A DNA stretch of 64,000 nt from NCBI GenBank assembly GCA_037903475.1, contig JBAJFG010000188.1, positions 1,315,501-1,379,500 on the forward strand, in the 5' to 3' direction. Made by a program: the position numbers and the translations under genes. Source of the DNA: Ancylostoma caninum. Taxonomy: Eukaryota > Nematoda > Chromadorea > Rhabditida > Ancylostomatidae. Positions 22,406 to 31,806 of this stretch are shown here, piece after piece. Numbering within the stretch: the stretch's first letter is position 1; the number at the start of each line of letters is the position of its first letter. Under the pieces are notes generated by a model that was not told where the DNA came from, did no database searches, and saw only the letters and a list, made by a program, of their open reading frames with translations.

Positions 22406-25400
22406 ATGTGTGATAAGATGATGACTGCAAACGACAGAGCTGTGCTCAACCAAATTCTCAATCCATTACTGCCGACGGAGATGGCGGATATCGATGGTGA
22501 TGGTGGATCTCAGAACGCAGTCGAAGGTAAGAAAGACAAATATTCATGCTAAATACTAATATCGTATGGCAATTTCGAATTATTTCGAAAATTCTTACAT
22601 GCAGGAGATCGAAGCCGAAATTCCAAATCGGAAATGTTCAAGTGTGCTAGTGAAAACACGTTTAAAGGAACATAGTCATTTCTAAATTTACCTCGTTCTG
22701 GCGGGTCACACTGTGATCTATCGTGATTATGGATAGATAAAAAAAAGTATTACCGGGACACAATGATAGGTTCTAAAACGGAAGAATAACCCAGCCATCA
22801 GTTCCTTCCCAAATCATGTTCCGCCGCATTAGTCACAGACCTGGAAAGCCTCTGAGAGTGAAGCAAACCAAATTTTGAAATTATTCATCGAAAGCTCTCT
22901 AGTTCCTGATTCGAAATTCCTCGATAGAAACCGTGTATGAGCTGTAGTTGAAAAAATGAGCAGAAGTAAAAATTTCATTGCTTTGGGATACGTTTATGCC
23001 TTAGCTACGTACTTTGTTGAAGCACCTCCGCTGAAAATAGTAGACTCTCACTATTCTTAGATCCAAATTGCCAATGTTTTCAAAGTATCAGGGGTGATTC
23101 TAAAGAAAAGAACCACATTTCTATTAAAAAACGGAAATAATAACGGATAGCATAATCCTCATCAAAATATGTATGGAATGGAAAAAACCATCGTGAATAT
23201 CTATATGCGAACTGTTCATCTCCAAAGTGAACTGTCGGTACTTGAGAAAACAGGGCGTGATGCGAATATAAGAGAAAAATAATACAAACAAACCCCAACC
23301 AAGGCTAATATTTTGCATTTTACAAGGACTTGCCGTAATTCCAATCTTCTCGGATATAAACAATCTAAAACAAGAAGGATGGAGAAGCTCAAATCTAAAG
23401 GAAATCCAGATAGTGTGTACAAATCCTTACCCTCTCTCAGAATTCTTCGCTGGAAGCAGAGGCGCTCATCACCATTGTCGAGAAATTAGTTTTCGAATAT
23501 GGGAGTTTTCTCACATTCTGTACTTTATTCTCAATCCACATGAAAGTATTCGAATAGAGAAATTGTGGCCCTCATGAGGACCGTTGGGATGGTTATGGCC
23601 CTCATGAGGACCGTTTGGATGGAATAGTAGGTGTTGTTCCCAATGGAAAAATGACTTATCCGTTGAAGCCGTACAGGGTGTATCCTTGGCGCTTGACGGC
23701 GTAGACGACGTCCATGACCGTCACGGTCTTTCGCTTGGCGTGCTCTGTATACATCACTGCGTCGTGGATCACCTTCTCCAGGAACTGCCTCAGCACTCCT
23801 CGGGTCTCCTCGTAGATTAGTCCAGAAATGCGCTTCACACCAGCACGACGAGCCAGACGACGTATGGCAGGTTTTGTGATCCCTCGAGTAACGTCGCGTA
23901 GTACCATGCGACAACGCTTACTGCTCGAACGTCTTCCTTTGCCAGACATTTCGACGGAGGGCAGATGCCAGGAATATGATCCGCACCGTTTATGCTGCCT
24001 ATTTATAGCCTTTTTGGGCTGCGTGATGGGTATCCCGCCTGGAAAACGGCGCCGCAGAAATTTCGAAATCCAAGTCTAAGGGGATTAATGAGAAGTATCT
24101 GGAAAAAGGCTGCTCGTAGAAATTACAGCACATTTTAAGCAAAGGAACATGAAGGTTACTGTTGGAGCTTAGGCAAATTTGATTTTCTAGGCGAAGTTTG
24201 TAACTACTTTGATGATTATGACTCTGTCTGCTTCGACACTCGCAAGCATGGTCCTGACCCACTGTATACCCAGTGATACCTATCGTCATGCCACCAAAGC
24301 CATCTGCCAAGGTAGCGAAAAAGGCCGCCAAGAGTTAGAAGACCAGCCGCGCCGGAGGCAAGATAAGGAGAACGAGCCGCAAGGAAAGCTACTCCGTCTA
24401 CAACTACCGTGTGCTGAAGCAGGTGCACCCCGACACTGGTGTCTCCTCGAAGGCAATGTCCATCATGAACTCGTTCGTGAACGACGTCTTCGAGCACATC
24501 GCTGTTGAGGCTTCTCGCATTGGCCAGTACAACAAGTGATCGACGATCTCCTCTCGCGAAATCCAGACCGCTGTCCGCCTCATCGTTCCTAGAGAACTCG
24601 CCGGGGGGCGAGCTGTTTATCCGCTGGGGGCGTGGCCCATTTCGGATAAACTGCTACACTACCGGATAAACCGCTCCACCACCGGATAAACAGCTGCATC
24701 CTCGGATAAACTGCTACACGACCGGATGCACAGCTACAGTGCCGGAAAAAAGCTATTATAAGTTAGTATTTCTAACTAAAAAACATGCATCCATCTGCTA
24801 AAGAATGGCCTGCACATCTAATACCTACTATTGCATGAGATGATGTGTCTCTGCTGAAGTCATTCGATCCGAATGATTGCAGTTAGGACACAGCGATCAG
24901 GTAATATAACCCGAAATAAAAGTTGCATCGGATGACATCGCCGAAATTATGAATGAGGGCATGGTTACTCCGTGATATGTTGAAACCTACCTAAAGAAAA
25001 TGTCGCGCTATTTATCAGGAGAAAACTAAGTGAAAAAGCACTCATTTATTTTTGAAAACAAGATTTCATCGAAGATGCAACCCATGTGAATAGATTCTTT
25101 TCATTACGTAGTATGCTGTTAAAACACTGAAACGTGCCAAAAGAAAAATTTCTTTTGAATTCCTTACTTTGGCCAAGGATAACTCAAAAGCGGTAGTTTT
25201 TGAAAATCACATTAAAAATGACACATTTTGGTTCGTGACCATATTCGAATAAACAGCTCCACAGTGTAGCAGTTTATCCGGATTTTTCCGATAAACAGCT
25301 CCACTACGTGGCTGTTTATCCGGAATGACCTTCTGACCTTTGCAGGTGTGAAGTGGCGGCATCCCTTTGCGGATAAACAGCTTCACACCCGAACTCGCCA

Positions 25401-28400
25401 AGCTCATCTGAGTATGGAGCGATATACCTGGAGTGAGGCGCGATCGCGCTCTTTGATTGGCCTGTTGGAAGAATTGACCAATCTCAGATCTGGACGGCAC
25501 CGCTCTTTCCAGGTATAATGCTCCACACCCGTTCATCTGAGCTAGACTCCTACTATTCCGTCTTTCTTTTACAGTTTATTCTGCTTCAAATCTTAACTCA
25601 AACCGATTACCCGAGTACGTAAAATTAGAACTACAATTCCCTTTTCACTTTTAGTTACGTTACGATAGACGTTAGCACCAAATTTTCGTCAGAATAATTC
25701 TCGGCGACCAATTCATGCCGAATTGAATTCGACAGAACTCAGCCTTTGCTTTCTTTCTTGCTTCATAGTCAAAGATTTCTCGATATTTCACAGCATCCGG
25801 AAACTTGTACATTGCAGGGTATTTGATACAGATACGTGGTCCCATCCAATTTCCGAGACTTCGTCTTTAGTTATAATCGCTGGCTGTCGAACTCATCGAA
25901 CTCAGACAGCTCTCAAGCCAGCATATACTTACACACAGGGGTATCAAAAAGTTTCCGGCCTCCGCTAGCCTGTTCCATATTTCTGTGCAGTTTTGGAGTA
26001 TCATGTAGGGTGAAGCATTTTATGCTTGTTTGAAACTTTCATGAATTTTCGTTAGACCTCTCAGAAATAGGAACGCTTTGTTCAAGCCAACGTATGGTCA
26101 TCGCCCAAAAAAATGTGAATCCAGCGAGAAGCAACCGACGAATTTTTGTTTTATAAAAGAAAAATATCAAAATCTTAATCAGCCCCCCACTTTTAAACAA
26201 AGAGGAAGTCTTGTAGCATTCCCAGATAAAATTTTGGAACTCATTGTTTTAGTGGAGTGACAGATCAACGAGCAGGGACAAGAAGAAGGCAGATTACCGC
26301 CGTTGTAGAAAAAAAATTATTCAGCAGCACAGAAGACAGGCTTCAGGGGCAGAAAGTGTGTCAGGATCTAAGCTACTCAAAACTTCCTTTGGAAATTTTT
26401 AGGCAACCATCTAATAATTTTAACCTTCGCAGAACAATGAGTCTCTGAAACCTTTTCGGCATTCAAGTATAAAAATCCAGTTAAACATTCGAGGGAGATT
26501 TTTGGAGGTCTTGGGGAAAGCGAAAAAGACATTTTGTAGTATCCTGACTGCAGGCAATGGCGAATTCATTGTCAAGATTTGGAGTCCCAAGCATGGAGTA
26601 ATGGGTCAGGACCAGGGGTGTGCGGAATTTTCCCTTTTCCGTTTTACGCTTTCCGTTTTCCGCCCATTCTTGGTCTTCCGTTTTCCGTTTTACGTTTTAC
26701 GGGATTTAAAATTTCACTTCCGCACATCCCTGGTCAGGACTGGCAGATCTCTGAGACCAGTGCGATCGAGCACGGAACCGAGGGTGACAACGTCTCGAAC
26801 CAAGTTCTGTGGGATAGAGAAAAGATCGTGTCTCCTGACCATCTGTACGTAAACTCCAATGAAGCGGATAGTTACAACGTTACTTTGTTTCATCCCTTTC
26901 GGAAACGGGCTAAGAAAAGCTACTGCAGAAATTCAACCATGAATTCCAGGCTCTTCAATAAGACATCCTTTTTCACAAAATTGTATTGCTTCATGTCAAT
27001 GGGAATGCATTTCGCTAATTCAGCTAGTCCCTAGACAGGGTCTAGGGACTAGCTAGTCGAATCCGTTAGGAAATCTGGAACGGCGCTTTAGCGAAACAAA
27101 ATAAATAATGAAAAAGAGTCCACTTTCGGTGTTTAAATTTGGATGATAAAAACTCTTATAAAATTGGATAAATCTAATAAAATGGCAAGATGAAGAGGGT
27201 TTTGCTCTTGGAGGGATGCGCATTTATTTCCTTTAAAATTTCTATGCAGTAGCTAATCTGCAAGTGGTCCAGGTCGGAAACTAATTGATACTCCTGTACA
27301 TACGTCTGAGTATCACAGGTTGATTGGGTCCATTAGCTAGTTTCTTGTTCTGCGCAACAGGATTCAAACTTTAGATAAATTCCTATAAAACCGAGGTAAT
27401 GAGCGCGAAGTTTCTAAGGGGTCGGAAAAAAGTGAAACTTTATGGAACCACCTTCCTTGAAATTTATTGTGTTGCTCATGAGGTGATTACTCAATTGGAA
27501 CTGCTGAGTATGCCTAGAGAGGAGGTCTCACCGAAAAGGGAAAATAGCGAAAGAAGAGCTCTTGCCTCAGAAAGGATGATTTCGGCCTGAACTCTCGGTT
27601 TTGGGCTCATGCTCAGTGATTCTGGTACGCTCGAAAAAACAATAGGAAGTCATCAGCCTGCTATGTGGGGCCACAACAGCTCAGCATCAAGAACGAGTGG
27701 GACCTCACCACGGTGCCCACAGATGCATTATAGGAACCTGTTAGAACCCCAACAAATGATAGGTAGCGCATTATCATTTCACCGTGGTTCGCCTGGATCA
27801 GCAGCAACTTCTGTTCCGTTGGATCGATTTCCAAGTTTCAGACCACATCAACGCCCCTGGTGTCGAAGAGTCACGGAAGCTGGAGAGAGAAGGCGTTGTC
27901 CTGGCTGAAAGTGGTGAACTGGACGCTGCAATTCGAAAATTCACTGAGGCAATCGAGAAATGCCCTGCGAATCCCTCGGCGTTCAACAATCGGGCGCAGG
28001 CGCTACGATTAGCGGGGAAGCCGGATGGTATGCCCGCCATTAATCTTTTCTGTTCTTTCGGTTTCATTCTATTTTTACAGAAGCGCTTGCTGACCTGGAA
28101 CAAGCCATTACACTCAGTAACAACACTGGAAAAAGTGCTTGTCAAGCGTTCGTGCAGAGAGCAATGATCCATCGACTTCATGGCGAGGATGACCTGGCTA
28201 GGGTGAGCAACCCGCATTCTTTCTGAAGATTCCATGAATATGTAGTAGCGAGAGCAAAAACTGCAACTTTTGGTTTTTTGTCCTTAGCTTTTTCTAGGGT
28301 AAAAACCAAGAGTTGGAATTTTCATAATCCTCATAAGAACTCTCTTTGGGTATTTCTACTAGATATCCTAGGTTACTCTCACCCCTTTGTCTCGAGGCCA

Positions 28401-29255
28401 GTGTGGCTACTCACAATGCTGCTGCAACTCCGCATAAGGCTATTCGATTGCATTAAAATTCGAAACTCTTTTGTACTCTCCAAATGTTGTAGACAAGGGA
28501 ACTTTGCTCTCGACCCGTGAAAGTCCATTTCATGATGGAAATGGGTTCAGTGCATTCTGAGAAGGTGTATAGTCTTTCTCAAAAATTCTTGCCCTCACGC
28601 TGTACTGCCCGTCAGCTTAGCCACGTCGCATCACATATGATAATGCATAGGTGATGCGGCGCGGCTTAGCAGATGGGCGGTGAAGCGTGAGGCAAGGATT
28701 TTTGAGAAGGACTGTGTTTATATTGGAGACCCATTCATGAAAACTACTCTGTGGGCGTTACTGAAGGATGGATTTCCATCCATGTAAAGGAAATTTTCGA
28801 AATATGGAGAGAATGGGACGGTTTGAGCTTGCTTTCCATTCGGCGTAAGGCGACATTCGTGCTTGCGTGCGTCAAAGCTTACGTACCTCCACAAAACTTC
28901 ACAGTTTTCGTGCCGACCCAAAGCGGCGAAAATGGAAACGCGTTTTTTTTTTCGCGCTGATGTCGCAACGGCAAAACCAGCAACATTGCTGAAATGCCAG
29001 GATTTCTCTTCTACCTCCCTCTTTTGCACTGTGCAGCGACGCGTAAACTATGACGCGCCGCAAGTGTGAATAACGCCTAAGTCTCTACAACTCTCAAGAT
29101 TTTCAATGTTTCAGGCGGACTTTCAAAAGGCCTCTGATCTGGGATCGTCGTTCGCGAAAATGCAGCTGGTCGCTCTTAACCCGTACGCTGCGATGTGCAA
29201 TAAGATGTTGAGTGAAGTGTTCAACAATCTCAGACAAGGAAAGCCTGAGGAATAA
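22406..29255 (+). CDS. ttc-36: Tetratricopeptide repeat protein 36 (TTC36) homologue
   Basis: Four exons: 22406-22526, 27842-28027, 28081-28202, 29115-29255, phases consistent, 189 aa (human TTC36 is also 189 as I recall). The N terminus [17 protein letters not shown] matches the NDQAVLQAIFNP start of the family. Exon 2 carries the first TPR ([33 protein letters not shown]), exon 3 the second ([25 protein letters not shown]), and exon 4 the conserved end ([18 protein letters not shown]). It is a small soluble TPR adaptor with no known enzymatic activity. Intron 1 is 5.3 kb and holds a histone H4 variant gene on the other strand, an H2B pseudogene and several transposons. Intron 3 holds a 146-bp hairpin element. 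Confidence 0.93.
23567..23582 (-). terminator. Second (distal) histone-type 3' stem-loop
   Basis: GGTCCTCATGAGGGCC on the minus strand folds as a 6-bp stem (one G-T pair) with a 4-nt loop, the geometry of the replication-dependent histone mRNA 3' stem-loop. It is followed by ACAATTT. It lies 30 bp beyond the first copy and has the identical sequence. Confidence 0.65.
23597..23612 (-). terminator. First (proximal) histone-type 3' stem-loop
   Basis: GGTCCTCATGAGGGCC begins about 44 nt after the H4 stop codon, the usual distance. The 6-bp stem and tetraloop fit the SLBP-bound element. Preceding CAAACGG resembles nematode histone 3' ends. Confidence 0.7.
23656..23949 (-). CDS. Divergent histone H4 variant with shortened tail
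   Basis: Intronless 97-codon frame. From VLRD onward it is clearly H4 ([66 protein letters not shown]). The tail [14 protein letters not shown] is six residues shorter than canonical H4. K5, K8 and K12 are gone, the K16 R17 R19 positions are kept, H18 is Cys and K20 is Met. Core changes include N25V, I26T, Q27R, G41A, K59R, V60Q, N64K, R67H, T71M, A83V, L90V, R95Y and G101N. A consensus TATA box lies upstream and two histone stem-loops downstream, so the gene looks functional. It would act in chromatin with H3 as the H3-H4 tetramer. It is nested antisense in TTC36 intron 1 beside an H2B pseudogene. A decaying ordinary H4 copy is the alternative, but there is no disabling change. Confidence 0.92.
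   Translation of the reverse strand: MSGKGRRSSSKRCRMVLRDVTRGITKPAIRRLARRAGVKRISGLIYEETRGVLRQFLEKVIHDAVMYTEHAKRKTVTVMDVVYAVKRQGYTLYGFNG
24001..24007 (-). promoter_or_regulatory. TATA box of the H4 variant gene
   Basis: CTATAAATAGG on the minus strand lies 52-58 bp upstream of the ATG, so transcription would start roughly 25 nt before the ATG. Core histone genes usually have such strong TATA boxes. Confidence 0.7.
24288..24602 (+). pseudogene. Histone H2B pseudogene, interrupted by a transposon
   Basis: The frame starts [16 protein letters not shown] and continues with [39 protein letters not shown] and [20 protein letters not shown], all H2B. Codon 17 is TAG (24336-24338) and a conserved Arg codon is TGA (24537-24539), so the protein cannot be made. 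After ELA the gene is broken by the insertion at 24603-25390; one further codon (AAG) is seen after it. It faces away from the H4 variant, so the two look like remains of a divergent H4-H2B pair. Confidence 0.9.
24603..25390. mobile_element. 788-bp MULE-like element with 9-bp target duplication
   Basis: The termini GGGGGGCGAGCTGTTTATCC and GGATAAACAGCTTCACACCC are imperfect inverted repeats. GAACTCGCC, part of the H2B coding sequence, is duplicated on both sides (24594-24602 and 25391-25399). Both ends hold repeated CGGATAAACNGCTNCAC motifs in both orientations (24640-24755 and 25245-25385). The 9-bp duplication fits Mutator-like elements. No transposase frame is present. Confidence 0.78.
25399..25545. 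mobile_element. 147-bp MITE next to the H2B pseudogene
   Basis: AGCTCATCTGAGTATGGAGC at the left is repeated inverted at the right end (GCTCCACACCCGTTCATCTGA). The arms also share ATATACCTGGA/CCAGGTATAAT. It directly follows the H2B fragment and may have removed the H2B C terminus. Confidence 0.55.
26613..26732. mobile_element. 120-bp hAT-like MITE of TTTTCCG repeats
   Basis: It begins CAGGGGTGTGCGGAA, ends TTCCGCACATCCCTG, and is flanked by the 8-bp repeat GTCAGGAC (26605-26612, 26733-26740). The interior is almost entirely degenerate CGTTTTCCG/CGTTTTACG units. It belongs with the elements at 18764-20291 and 33736-34840. Confidence 0.8.
27023..27053. repeat. Perfect 13-bp stem hairpin
   Basis: GCTAGTCCCTAGA and its exact reverse complement are separated by CAGGG. 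It has no T tract and sits inside a transposon within TTC36 intron 1, so it is not read as a terminator. Confidence 0.6.
28570..28715. mobile_element. 146-bp hairpin MITE in TTC36 intron 3
   Basis: Nearly the whole sequence is one inverted repeat, from TAGTCTTTCTCAAAAATTC to TTTTTGAGAAGGACTGT, with arms containing TTGCC.TCACGC and GCCGCGCCGCATCACC. The same family occurs at 39775-40080. As part of the TTC36 primary transcript it would fold into a long RNA hairpin. Confidence 0.75.
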
Positions 29256-29367
29256 CCTTATGTCCACTTGTGTAAATAATGTCACACTAAATAAGGGCAT
29301 AATAAGTAGCGCTCAAGCTAAAAAAAAGAGTTGTTTGGAAAGCCCTACATGACGATGAGATGATATT

Positions 29368-29373
29368 AATAAA
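29368..29373 (+). terminator. Poly(A) signal AATAAA of the TTC36 gene
   Basis: AATAAA lies about 113 nt after the stop codon and is the first canonical hexamer downstream. Confidence 0.55.
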
Positions 29374-29999
29374 TGTTTTCAGTATGACGGAAAAAAAAGT
29401 ACATGAACAGAAATATATGCGTTCGTTAGAAACAGTTACATATAGGAGGACCGTGGGGCCTTCGCGACTTTAGGGACCTTGGTAGAAAATTGGCTCTATA
29501 TATTAGGTTGGTGCAAAGATAATGCGCGTTTTTTGCTGCTTCATCTTTAATGCAGAAAACTTCTTTCTTATCACGGCTATGCGAAGTTGTACATGGTTTA
29601 ATAGCAAATTTTATGGCCTTTACTAATGTCTCATGCGTTTCGAACGGAATTCACGTTTTCGGTGAATTTTTAGTTCTGAAACGAAAGATGCCAAAACAAA
29701 TTTTTTGCCAGACTCACCTCAGCAAGCTAAAACACGGTGGCATCGCAACAGAAACCGCTCGGAATACCACAATAGTTTTGGCTAAGGAAGAAGTGTGAGC
29801 AAATGCATACCGCGAAGCTGCCTCCGGATTTTTGACGTGGTGTGTCCTGCTTCGAAAGTAAGGAATGTCGCATAGATCTTCCTGGGGTTTACGATTTCCA
29901 ACTGATGACGATCATCGAAGAGTACCCATTAATACAACACATTTTGTTTGGCAGAACTTCGCCGGTAATTGCCGCCAGACCATCCCTTTCTTTAGTAAA

Positions 30000-30600
30000 A
30001 ATGGGAGGATGAAAAAGCTCGACGAGCAGATGTCGCGCATACTGAACGAGAACCAAATTTATCCTCGTTAAGAAGTCTGCTTCGCGCCTTTGTAGTAAAA
30101 GAATTGAGACCAAACACTTGGTGATACATTGTAAAGTATAGACCCTATACGACAAAACGAAGTGCACTGCTCAATGGTTGCACGAGGAACATGCACCGAA
30201 ACACTGTCAGTAACGGAAGCAACACCAAATGAAGGTCACGGCGATTTAGTGGTGACCTGCTGCAAAAATCGCTCACTACTACCCATTTGGTCTTTCTTAC
30301 CTGAAAAGTACTTCTGAAATGTAAATGAAATAAATTGGAAACTCCACTGTGTGACCATAGCGTTGCTCAATAAAATAGATTATTCACTCCTACACAGCAC
30401 CGTCCATCCATATCTCGCACCACAGAGCCCCTGCAGGCTGGATCAATCAGGCTATGAAGCTCTGCCTCAGGGATCATAATCAGCAAACCTCTGCCTCACC
30501 GTCTACCACTTCTCGGAGAATTTGGCCGACTTCTTCCAGGAGAATTTTTTCGAAGACTAAAGGGTTACCAAAATTGCCTTCCGGAACTTCGTCGACGCTT
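30000..30600 (+). pseudogene. Mariner transposase, multiply broken
   Basis: Recognisable pieces are the pre-catalytic block near 30010-30060, RQNEVHCSMVARGT near 30150-30190, and the post-catalytic block near 30490-30590. In-frame stops and frame changes separate them. A DD34D triad cannot be traced, so the copy is dead. Confidence 0.5.
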
Positions 30601-30602
30601 AA

Positions 30603-31118
30603 AGGCAAGGTCCGGGCAAAATTCCATCTCCCGAATTCCTACTGGATTCATAGCCCACGGCAACTTCTTGGACGAAAACTATAGAAAAACCCCTGAGAAG
30701 GTCCCACAGCAAATGCATTCCATCGACCAATTTTGGTACGGCGTTTGCGGGTTTGCGGCGTCCGTGCTTTCAAATGACGTTATACGGCGCGCCCTACATG
30801 CTGTCTGTTGTGGCGTCGTAGGAAAAAAATTCATATTCAGAGAACTGGTGGTCGATTTGAGGGGGTGGGGAAGGTTTCAAGAAGTGTTCGTTAGGCTCTA
30901 CGTATTTGAGTGTCTATCGCTGCTTGGTATGCATGCGCGCAGCACTTGTGGGTTGGAGCGCGTTTTCCCACGAGTACCGTAATCCTCGGACGTTTTGTCC
31001 CATATCTAGCGATAGAGCTTATTCCGAGGTCTCAAACTTGGGACACATGCTACACATATGGTTTGGACTCCAGAGAGCAAAAAACCTGGGTGGGCAAGAT
31101 TCTGACCGGACCTTGCCT
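30603..31118. mobile_element. TTAA-flanked MITE, copy 2, nested in mariner
   Basis: AGGCAAGGTCCGG at the left and CCGGACCTTGCCT at the right are exact inverted repeats, with TTAA outside both ends (30599-30602, 31119-31122). It shares its ends with 19443-19849 and 48783-49692. Confidence 0.7.
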
Positions 31119-31691
31119 TTAAAGGCCCTATTCAAATAGTGTGGTAATCGGGGAACATCTACCTTATTGCCACAGATCTGCGAATTACAACAGTTCTGGT
31201 TCCTTTTGAAAAGATCAATTTTGAAATTAGTTATGGGGTTCGGAATCGAAGGCATGAAAGCGCGCATTATTTTTGCACCAACCTAATAGTATGATATCCT
31301 CTATTCTATGAGTTTTAGATTTTTTTAAATTAATTTGATGGGATTGTCTAGGAATTCCTGCATTATTTTTGTTCGAATTCTGGAGCAGAGTTCCAGCACT
31401 TCTACGAAATCAAAAATAATAATATTATGTTAGTGGTTATGTAAGTGGTTATGTGTAGAACAGAGTTCAGAGAAAGCTCTCAAATTTGGATCAAATATTG
31501 GATTATACAAAAACGACCATAAAAACAGCATATTCTGATAAGAAGTGACAAGAAGTTGTCTGCAAGACTTTCCGACAGCTGCAAACTAGCACGAATGTGA
31601 ACAATTCTTTTGCGGAGAGAATGTGTAATTATAAAAGGAAACATAGAAACGAGGTATTCAGTGTTCTTTCACGCACACCTAAAATTTAAAA

Positions 31692-31697
31692 TTTATT
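31692..31697 (-). terminator. Poly(A) signal of the MTO1 homologue
   Basis: AATAAA on the minus strand, about 110 nt after the stop codon at 31807. Confidence 0.5.
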
Positions 31698-31806
31698 AAA
31701 CTATCCTAGCTACTCTAACAAAGCAAAAAAAAAGTAATAACCCGTGGAATATATCAAGAGGCAACTCATTCTTGAGCAGATGAGATTTTCTGTGAGAAAC
31801 AAGGCA

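Larger units (their letters stand above)
25932..27300. mobile_element. Mariner-type element, TIR only
   Basis: CACAGGGGTATCAAAAAGTT at the left is matched inverted by AACTAATTGATACTCCTGTA at the right, with TA outside both ends. Related ends occur at 45377-46486. No convincing transposase is left. A 120-bp hAT-like MITE (26613-26732) and a perfect hairpin (27023-27053) lie inside. Confidence 0.55.
29503..31286 (+). mobile_element. Mariner transposon relic, TTAGGTTGGTGC ends
   Basis: TTAGGTTGGTGCAAAGATAA starts the element and the inverted TTTTTGCACCAACCTAA ends it. TA lies outside both ends (29501-29502, 31287-31288). These are the classic mariner (irritans/cecropia-like) termini. Inside, plus-strand fragments such as KLDEQMSRILNENQ and YHFSENLADFFQENFFED resemble the LGKWVPHELTENQ and YHFF.NL..FL blocks of mariner transposase, scattered over frames with stops. 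The tail is interrupted by a TTAA-flanked element. Confidence 0.75.

Noticed and set aside
24209..24508. 99-codon plus-strand frame in the H2B region
   Set aside because: It is the wrong frame of the H2B pseudogene; the true H2B reading has stops at 24336 and 24537.
27023..27053. Transcription terminator
   Set aside because: No T-run follows, and intrinsic terminators are not expected for pol II genes.
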